64,000 nt of DNA from Pelargonium x hortorum (taxonomy: Eukaryota; Streptophyta; Magnoliopsida; Geraniales; Geraniaceae), in contig JAYMTJ010000045.1 in the NCBI GenBank assembly GCA_036897525.1, forward strand, positions 1-64,000, written 5' to 3'. This document shows, piece after piece, positions 55,741 through 64,000 of the stretch. Under the pieces are notes generated by a model. It was not told where the DNA came from. It saw nothing but the letters and a program-made list of their open reading frames with translations, and ran no database searches. The position numbers and the translations under genes were made by a program. The first letter of the stretch is position 1; each line of letters starts with the position of its first letter.

Positions 55741-58700
55741 AGACATCTAAGGAGGGACTTATGGAAGAGGTCAGAGTGTTCTTACTATAAAGTGTATTCC
55801 TCATTCTTTGTAAATTTCCCAACAAAGTCTTAGCGGTTTTTATTATTATATAAAAAAATTCGTGTAGTCTTCTTCCCCTTTTTTCTTGAGTACCAAGCGA
55901 ATAAAATTTCTTAAGGTAATCATCTGCTAGGATCCTTTTTGGAATTCTTCTTTATGCTCTAAGAAATCCAGTATGGACTTCGAAAACAGGAAACGCTCTA
56001 AAATCTATAAGTCCGGTATTTCATAAACTGAGGCACTTAGTCTAGGCGATAAAGAGATTCATTTATTCGAGGGCGCTTGGTTCTGGTTATATTTTAGTTA
56101 AGATTCAGAGTGCTTATGACCCGGATTTTGAAATATAGGATTTAGCGTTATAAGATTTTGGAAGGCCCTAGATTGATTCAAGATATACCTCTCTATCTAT
56201 CTATCTCTATGTAGGTAAGCACGGGCTGGCTTAGATAGAGATTATCGACTTAAATTAAACTCCTGTTAATTTAAAGTTACGGCTAAAACTAGAAAGTCTT
56301 TCCTAAAGAGTAGAGGGAAGTAAATAACCAGTAGTTTTATAAAAGTATATCGATATAATAAAAAATGGAAGCTATGTTTTCTAGGGATGGGTTCTAGCAT
56401 TGTTGGATGGGATACCTGGCGGAAGGACTTATATAATTCCCAGCTTTTTTTGGATAGAATACATAATAACAGAAACCCTTTGTACCGGTGAAGCATGACA
56501 TCAATAACCAGAAAGCAACACCCTTTAAGAATTATAGAGTCCTCAGTCCTTCTTTTACCTGTTTAGGAACTCTTAATCTCTGTAAACTCTTCTTGGTGGG
56601 ATATTCTTATTCTTAGTGTAGCTTGTTGTAGACTGCACAGTTCGTGCAAGTGAAAGAAGGTTAACTAGGAAGGTACATAAAGAAGTCAGTCCCAATAAAG
56701 GAATAACATCATCCTAAATCTTGTTCTTGAAAGTAAAGGTGTCTAAGAATGGAAGCTGGTAACTCTTATGACATTGACGGCTAAGGAAATCCTACAAACC
56801 CAACCTCTTTTGGTTCTAACTAATCTAGGATACAAACTCTCCTCTGAAATTCTCTGTTAAGACGCTTCTTAGCTGTAATTCCTTGTAGGCAAATGAAAGG
56901 GAGTTCAAGAATTGTGACGGCATTGCATGAGTTATAGAGTGCTTTAGGCAAACTTCAACATTTCCTAACCATGTCCAACCGGTAAAGTATTCTGTACCAA
57001 CTTCTTGCTTAGAACCCTAAAACCCAACTAGAAAGACTCTCTTTGTTAGAATCAGGAACATGAATTCTTCCTGAACTGAAATTACATGCTTGCTCTTAAC
57101 TGTCCTAGTTGTCCGTTGCTAAACAGTGTTGCTAATGGAAAGGGAAAGCTAATTGTATTTATTCTGGTTGCTCTTAGTTCTTGAAAGCAAAGGGAGGAAG
57201 AGCTCCTATCCGCTAGAGAGGAATCCGGAACTGTAGAGAGTTTAAACGATTTAGGAAGTAACTCTAGCATCTTTCTTTCTTCTTGTAATCTAGAAACCCC
57301 AATATTAGTCATATGAAATAATGAAACTTCTTTATATAAGGAATTGTTATCTCTGTCCGGAATAGTAACCCGTGCGATACCATCACCTCATAAGAAGTAA
57401 ACCAATACGTCAATATTTACTACGTTTTCAATTCTTTTTTCTTTAAGATTGGTACGTCATATTTTCCTCTTTCTTATTAGAATACCTGAAGAAATCGAAC
57501 GTAGAAAGGCTATTGGAAGCCTCTCACCATAAGTCCAGAACCTAAGCCCTAATAGCTCGCAAAAAGAAGTCTTCCTAAATAGTCTAAGCCTAAACCTGAG
57601 TTGTATAAGTCCATATAGGGAAAACCGAGACTTTATCGCGGGACTCTTAAGCTAGAAACGAAATCCTTAAGTAGAATGTTACATTTTACCTCCGTTTACG
57701 GAATCCGAGCTTTTATACTTAAACTGGTATTAACTAACAACAAGTACTTAAAAACTCTATACTTTTAGTCTTTTTTCCTCAAAGGTTTATTTACCTAATT
57801 TAAGAGGACTCTTTTGTTTGTAAGAATGTACCTGGCTTGTCCTTTGTCCAGTTATTCTTGCTTGCTACTCAAGGGGGAGGAGAACCCCTTAGTTATCATG
57901 CGATATATAACTACATCTTCTTGTAATAATAAAGAAATTAATACTCCACTTTAAGACTTACTATTCTAAAAAGTCTTAAAGTACTCTAGATATAGTCTAA
58001 TCTGCAGCATCTTGCCCTGTCAAAAATAAGGTGAATCCTAACATCACAAACAGTGGAAACTTTCCTGTGCAGACGCATCCAGCTAAACCCTTGAGGGAAT
58101 CTTAGTCGCTGGAATAAAAAGAATTCAACTCGCTCACTAATTGATCAAAAGCCCTTCTTAAGTCAGTTACTGTTTTTTAATATATGCCTCTTACACAGCT
58201 ATACCCGTACTCATGTCGCTTAGCTTACCTACAGTTTTCAAAAAGCACTCGCGGTATACTTTGACTTTCGATATTGAAATAGGTTGCGGCTAGTAGAAAA
58301 GTCTTAAAATGGATGTTACATGCCAATAAGTTTCTTTAAGTATAAAAGAGTCGGGGTTTAGATTGTTAAATTGTCTTTATTAGGGTAGGGGTTTATATGT
58401 TCTTGAATGAATATAGATAGGGTTTGCTTTAAGTTACAGGCTTCACAATAAAAGAGAGGTTTTTTCCCGCAAATAAAATGGCTTTTGTATTTTCCTCAAC
58501 ATCAGGTAAGAATATTGAAATTTGAGTCTAGCGATACACCTAAAATAGGGGATGCCCTACAGAAGTACTTCCCTAAATTACAATAGACTCCATTTTAACA
58601 GGATTCTTCCTTGTTGAGTAAGGTAGAGGCAAATCTAGGAATCTTGGGTATTCTGTATACAAATCAGAACAAAGCACTAAACAAAGAATTTCCTAAAGAG

Positions 58701-60939
58701 TTATAAAGTGAATCGCGGATAGACTCTTGTAAAACAACATTTCATTTGCAATGCTCGTTTATTCCTTTAAGTCAGTCCTGTTGTGCTAATGCATATTTTT
58801 GAGAACAATAACCTTTATCTTACTAGTAATACTAGAATTATAATAACCTCATATACTTGTATTAGCTCCTGTGTGCTTTGAACTTAATGCCTATTCCTTT
58901 TGCCCCTTTTGCGTCGTTATGAAGTATGGGTCCGTAGCAATTAAACACAGAATTTGTGTCTTAATACTTGTTCAGTGTAATTAATGGCTTTTATTAATAT
59001 TAAATACGAGTCCTAAACATTGCAAGTTTATGTTTATATAAGTAATCTTGTGGAAGAGCTGTAGAATTTTCAATATTAGAGAACTGCAGGGTATTGCGCG
59101 GAGTTCTTAAAATGAAAAGGAATTTGTTCGAGGCAAAAGCTATCCTTAGGGTTGATATTCCTTAAGTAGGACACGTAAAAGCTAAATAGGTTTCCTTATA
59201 TGCACAAGGGGTTGGTTATAGGATCTCAAAAGCTATTGCTAAACGTTGATTATATACTTATTTATTATAAGCAGTATCTCCGAAATTTAAGTGTCCCGCT
59301 ACTCACACGGTGTTCATTATTCGAGCTATTCAGGATCAGGAAGAGTTTAACCGCTATGGATCTATCTTACTCCCTTCATTTGCAACTTATAAGGATAAGG
59401 ATCCGGCTGTCAAAGTTTTACTGGTCAAGGGTTCTAAAATATTTTTGGATTTTATTAGGGCAAAAACTAGGTTGTACTTAATGATGTACCTATGTAGATC
59501 CTACTTAATTGGTAGTAGTAAAGGGTATAGGTAGTAAATAAAAAAGTATAGATACTCAGAAGCCCCCGCAGAGTTATGCTCTCTTCTTACAATACTTTAC
59601 AGAGTCGGAGTTTTGTAAATTAAAGGTCTCCTTTTAAATCTACAAATTAGACTAGGCTCTACTTAGCCCCCTTTTTATTTCAAGCAAAAATTGAAAACTC
59701 GGGTTTTTGTTACTACTATGTTTGTTATCTGATTCGGTAAAAAGTACCCTGGTAAGTTTCCTTTACTAATGCCCTAAAGGAATTCTATACTTATACTAAA
59801 AACGACGGCTTCTGATTAAAGTATTTCCCTTTTAGAACGGGTATGCCTAATGGGAGCTCCGTTAGGAGAGTCCGTCCTTATTATCGCAGTGCCTTATAGG
59901 GCGCTCTTCCAGTTTTAACCACTTGAACAAAGAAAAGGTCTGATTATTTCTCTGGTACAATTCAATTACAAAATTGACTTTTTTTATTAAGTACTAATTA
60001 GGAGACGGATACTCGTTTGGTTTACAGCTTACCCAGCGATGCGAGTCGCTATGAAATAGTACAATTTTCTTGCTAATAAGTAAAAGCTAAGTAATCCGCC
60101 TTAAATACTTTTTTTTATTCTTTCCTAGGGCCACTTTACCGAATCTGACAGAAGCAGTCTTTAACGAGAAAATCCCCACAATCAGCACGGCTTTCCTTTG
60201 GATATATGTTTCATATAGAAACCACCACTTTTTAGAACTAGAATCCGGGATGGTCATAAAAATGTATCCCAACTCTTGTTAAAGCTAAAGGGATACTAGG
60301 AAAATCTGGTCTAAAAGAGGCGCCCTCTTCTCTCAGCTTAGGGGGTTCTCCGGATTAGTAGGAATTTTCTATACTGTAAGTCAAGGGATCTAAAAGTACT
60401 TAACACGCAGGAATCTTAAAAAAAAGAGTACGACACTAAATGGGTTCCTTCCTTGCTTGCTTGTGCCTGCTTTGATATAGGGGAATCCGTTTCAGGCTAT
60501 ATAAAGTAAGAGTAAGCGCTTGTTATTTCTTTACTTGAAAGAGTTTTTAGTTTAAAGGGTTTTTTCGTAAGAGAGTAGATCCTGCGTCACTAAAAGTCAA
60601 AGTTTTCTGGAGAACTCTTCCTTGTATATTTAAAAAGGAACAAGTTCAAAGCTAGGAAGGTCTAAATTTTAGGGTACAAGGGATATATTGCATGCAAATT
60701 CTTAAGTCTTATAAATTAAATACCTTAGCTCTATATTAATATTATATAGATAAAGAGAAATTTTATATCTAAGCCTTACGGCTGTTTTGTTTGTTATGCC
60801 GTTATCCTGTTAGTTTTCAAAAAAAGTTGTTTTTCCTATCCTAATCCTAATTCTTTATTTTAGTTTTAAGGGATCCATAAACTAAGAGAAAAGAGAATCA
60901 AAATCACTAGCACTAGACTAGAAAGAAATATTGCGCCTA
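55741..60939. other. Noncoding stretch
   Basis: No gene recognised. A (CTAT)4 tract lies near 56191. TGACATTGACGG near 56770 and GCTTGCTCTTAACTGTCC near 57090 recall family D. No trnC remnant, which often precedes trnN in plant mitochondria, could be seen just upstream of trnN. Two overlapping frames at 59200-59534 (93 and 74 codons, same strand) have no motif. Confidence 0.45.
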
Positions 60940-61314
60940 CTAAAGTAAGGAGTTGCTCTTTTCTAATTCCTGGCATTTAGGGTTAGAAAGACCTAAAGCG
61001 AAGAAAAACGGAGTAAATACAAAGAGAAGGAGGAAAGTGACTCTTCTGTACCTTATTCTAGCTAAGCTAGTATTCAAGGCATTCAGAAATCCGTAACTAC
61101 AAAAGTGGTTTTCCTTTGTGTTCTTTAATTGTCTATTTTCTTCTAGGTGTTTAGCTGTTTTAAAAGGGGATTTCGCTTTCGGCAGTTTCTGTTTTTTAGA
61201 GCCAGTATGTCTTTCTGTTTTCTGGTCTTTTAGTGAGAGTTCTATACTTTCTATTTCCTTATGACTTAACCTCGGAAATCTAAAGGATTTCTTCGGTAAG
61301 ATGGATTTACTCAA
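60940..61314 (-). CDS. Unidentified 124-codon open frame
   Basis: This is the longest ATG-started frame of the window. Residues 1-80 are polar and rich in K, E and S (KEIESIELSLKDQKTE at about 20-35; SKKQKLPKAKS at 39-49). Residues about 90-110 form a hydrophobic stretch ending VFTPFFFALGLS that could be a membrane helix. The rest is short and polar. I do not recognise a family. The interest is that a second minus-strand block at 61849-61905 encodes a related peptide (KEIEKTSTLTDQKTE), so the sequence was once duplicated and may derive from a real protein. In 64 kb of stop-rich DNA a chance frame of this length is possible, there is no neighbouring gene, and the second copy is interrupted. 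It could be a relic or a chimeric mitochondrial ORF. Confidence 0.25.
   Translation of the reverse strand: MSKSILPKKSFRFPRLSHKEIESIELSLKDQKTERHTGSKKQKLPKAKSPFKTAKHLEENRQLKNTKENHFCSYGFLNALNTSLARIRYRRVTFLLLFVFTPFFFALGLSNPKCQELEKSNSLL
61200..61265 (-). repeat. Repeat family E, copy 1
   Basis: TTTCTGTTTTCTGGTCT (plus strand, about 61212-61228) and the following 35 bases resemble 61849-61905. Similarity is stronger in the minus-strand peptide (KEIE ... L.DQKTE) than in the DNA, as expected if both descend from a coding sequence. Confidence 0.5.
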
Positions 61315-61848
61315 TACTACTATAGGGATCGATAAGCTACAAAAGCCATGAGGAACGTCCCTTAACTCCTATATATAAACTATCGTATAATACACTTATT
61401 AACAATATAACTAATTAACATATAGAATACTAAAAGAATTAAAGCAACAAACTTCTATTAGCAACACTAGCTAGGGAATATGCTAGCTTTCCATTAGCTG
61501 CACTGGGTCAGGGTCTATCTATCTTCTAGTGGGTCTGGTTAAGCTTTAGCTATAGGTTCTGCGCTTTTACATCCTTGTAAGGATGCTGCGTCTGCTTCTG
61601 CAAAACAAAGAACTAAGTAATACATTAATTACTAGCTATTCTATATCTATTTAGCTATCTAATAGGATTTCTTTATCCCTATATATATTCTTTATTATCA
61701 ATTTAGGAGATCCTTTTCCGCGAATGTCCTATCCTTTAAGTGTTTTCGGTTTTACAGGTTCCGGTTCCTGCGGATAGTTTTTTTTATATTTTCGGGAATA
61801 TAAGTAAAATAGTTTGTTTATTTAAGCTGAAGTCAATTCAACGAATTT
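61315..61848. other. Noncoding stretch with coding-like trace
   Basis: No gene. On the minus strand near 61730-61775 a frame reads PQEPEPVKPKTLKG and then stops. This proline/glutamate/lysine-rich run continues the polar style of family E. Confidence 0.35.
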
Positions 61849-61905
61849 TTCTGTTTTCTGGTCTGTAAGGGTGGAAGTCTTTTCGATTTCCTTCTCGATC
61901 TGAAT
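61849..61905 (-). repeat. Repeat family E, copy 2
   Basis: A minus-strand frame encodes IQIEKEIEKTSTLTDQKTEKF. This aligns with residues about 17-37 of the open frame at 60940-61314 (KEIESIELSLKDQKTER). The frame ends within ten codons downstream. A diverged partial duplicate about 640 bases away in the same orientation. Confidence 0.5.
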
Positions 61906-64000
61906 AAAAAAATCCTGTCTATGGGAGTATTCTCTATCCTACCCTTTTTTTTGTATCTCCTCTTAAAACAAAGCAAAGGTTAGTAGAGTTGTTTAGTACT
62001 CAATCTTGGCTAATAGGTCCTTTCAAAAATGGAAAAGAGAGCTTTAGCATTCAAAAAACCTATAAGTAAGTGGGTTCATAATTAAGCTTGTTTTGAACAA
62101 GCCTCCTAGAATAAGAAGGGCCTTTTTAATAAATTGATTAAGCTGCTTTATTTTACTACTATCTATAACAAACAAGAGGATCCCTAAAGTTACAAAGCAA
62201 AACGTAGTATAAAATTCAAATTCATTTGAAATGTTAAATACTTTTTTTTAGAAACTTACGAACGTCTAAGAGTAAAATGCTCTACTTACAAAACCCACAA
62301 TTTGATAATTAAGCTGACGCATAAGAAGTAAAGCTCTTAGTACTTTTTTTTTCATTATCGAACAGGACTTGCTCTTTCGTCTAAAGCATTCTAAATAAGG
62401 AATACATTTTTCATTAGACTCATTTACGGGCAATGTCAATTAGAACAAATCTTTTGCTCTCAAGGACATTAGCTGATACAGATACGGAATCCACTCTCAC
62501 TTCCAAGACAATCCGTATTCTGTACAGTCTACAACAAGCTATAAAGTTCAACTTCTTTAAGCTCGTTTCCTTTAGAATTTAGAAGTAGAATGTTTCTTTT
62601 GAGTCAGTCGGAATAATTAGAATTCTTTGGTCGAGCAAAGTCATTTCATACCTTTTATTCAGTCGTAGACATTCCTATTAAGAGATATCGTAAGAATGAC
62701 AAGAAAGCAGTTCTCGGTGTCTAGTGTTATGAATAGAGTTCATAAACCAAAGTTCTGAGAACTTGAATCAGGATACCTTAAAACTAAGTTCTTGGCTTTG
62801 CTTTGTAGCTAAGTGGTGTGGTGCTTTTCTAACTTAGAAGATGCTGAAGAAGATAGTGAGTCTGGCAGAATGACATAGGTCTATAAGAAAGTCTAGCTAA
62901 TTTCTGTCTATAAGGTGTGAATGTACTTTTATGTTAGAGAGTTTCTGCTTTATAACGAGATCAGAATTTTTTTTGAGTTAAATGTAAAACCTACTGAGTC
63001 CCTAAACTAACGATAAATAACATTTTTTTTTTCATTTTTTAGTTAAGCAACTCCGTGTAAAAGCTGATAAAATACCTCTACTTTTCCTACACACAGATCC
63101 AAGGGAAATTGTTAGATAAAGAAGCCCTATTTTATTTATTGACCTACGGGACCTATACCTACTATTATATATAAGTACCCAGTACTACTTAGATAATTGA
63201 ATACGCATTTGGAACCAAAGCCTCCGCACTGAATAATGCTATTTTGTAACTTAAACTCTTTTATGTATACAAGTGTTCTACCAAATCTTACAAAAACTAG
63301 ATTAGAAAATAGAGATTCTGTGCCAAGTAGGGTAGCATTCGGGTATATAAATAAGAGGCACTTACTATACCCTAATTTATTTAGAGGCAGGAACTTTACT
63401 CATGCGGAAAATTGTATAAGGTAAGATCTATACTCTTTTGCTGCATGCTATAATGCTTTTTTAGACCAGACCCCCTAAACTCACGTTTACCTCGTGTTTT
63501 TGTTCCTTTTTTTGACTGAAAAAGGACTTTCCGGGAGAGGGGGTTATAACGTTTTCAGCTACCAAGTTCTCCTTTATTTGCCCCTACTTTGGTAACAGTG
63601 CAAGAAATTTATACCTATAGAAAAGGATTTCTTTGTTATATTGCTTAAGAAAATTTCTTAGATTTAGATTAGGGTACCTAGAATTAGAGTCCATTCACAA
63701 GCAAACCCCAAAGGCGCTTTTGGGAAAAGGCATACTTTTCGAATAGAATATTTAGTCCACGCTATAATAAAAAAACCGAGGACTCCTTAGGTAAAAAAAA
63801 CTATCAAAAACTCTTTTTCTAAATTTTCTTTAGCATTACTTTTTTCCTGTGCTGGATCTAAGTTACCTAATAAATTCCATTTTAGTTTCTAATTTTATGT
63901 ATACTCAAATCACTGAACATTCTTCGGATTCTATCAAGGAGCCAATAAAAATCTATACGTCTAACTTCTAATATATACCCTTAGGACCCGCTTGTAAGCG
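61906..64000. other. Noncoding stretch
   Basis: Nothing recognised. The sequence remains A+T-rich to the end of the window. Confidence 0.45.

Noticed and set aside
59200-59534. Two overlapping plus-strand frames of 93 and 74 codons
   Set aside because: They overlap in different frames, neither shows a domain, and no repeated copy or context supports one of them.

Overview
Kind of DNA. The window is A+T-rich (about 35% G+C, judged from sampled lines) and holds no protein gene that I can recognise. The longest open frame is 124 codons. What can be recognised are remnants of organellar tRNA genes. The clearest are tRNA-Tyr(GUA) and tRNA-Asn(GUU), side by side on the minus strand near 55.6 kb. 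Their sequences match those of land-plant mitochondria (trnY native type, trnN plastid-like type), and so does their order. A mitochondrial-type trnQ(UUG) remnant lies at 45.5 kb and a trnW(CCA) remnant at 5.65 kb. My best reading is a gene-empty stretch of a large, repeat-eroded mitochondrial genome of a land plant or other streptophyte. A nuclear copy of such DNA is not excluded. The G+C content is lower than in most plant mitochondrial genomes, and I cannot name the lineage.

Layout. 0-11 kb: unassigned noncoding DNA with several tRNA remnants (trnW-like at 2.7 and 5.65 kb, Thr-, Ile/Met- and Glu-like pieces at 7.9, 9.9 and 11.0 kb) and two lysine-codon-rich decayed repeats near 6.8-7.3 kb. 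11-22 kb: mostly empty, with unassigned tRNA-like remnants at 17.1, 20.3 and 21.1 kb. 22-33 kb: copies of dispersed repeats (families B, C and D) and Gln- and Met-like tRNA remnants. 33-46 kb: Pro-, Leu- and Gln-like tRNA remnants, a (TACTA)n microsatellite, a G12 run and a family-D repeat pair. 46-54 kb: an Asp-like remnant and copies of families A, B and C. 54-56 kb: a cluster of four tRNA-like remnants on the minus strand, including the Asn-Tyr pair. 56-64 kb: empty except for one 124-codon frame of unknown nature and a degenerate second copy of part of it.

What ties it together. Exact copies of the tRNA T-loop motif GTTCRARTC number 18 on the two strands by my reading, against about 2 expected from base composition. 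Only a few lie in remnants that I can name. The rest of the DNA contains very old dispersed repeats, recognisable only as short blocks at roughly 60-85% identity, and many short perfect palindromes with GAATTC, GGATCC or GGGCCC cores. I see no intact gene, operon, intron domain V, CRISPR array or transposase, so the window reads as sequence debris rather than a working gene region.
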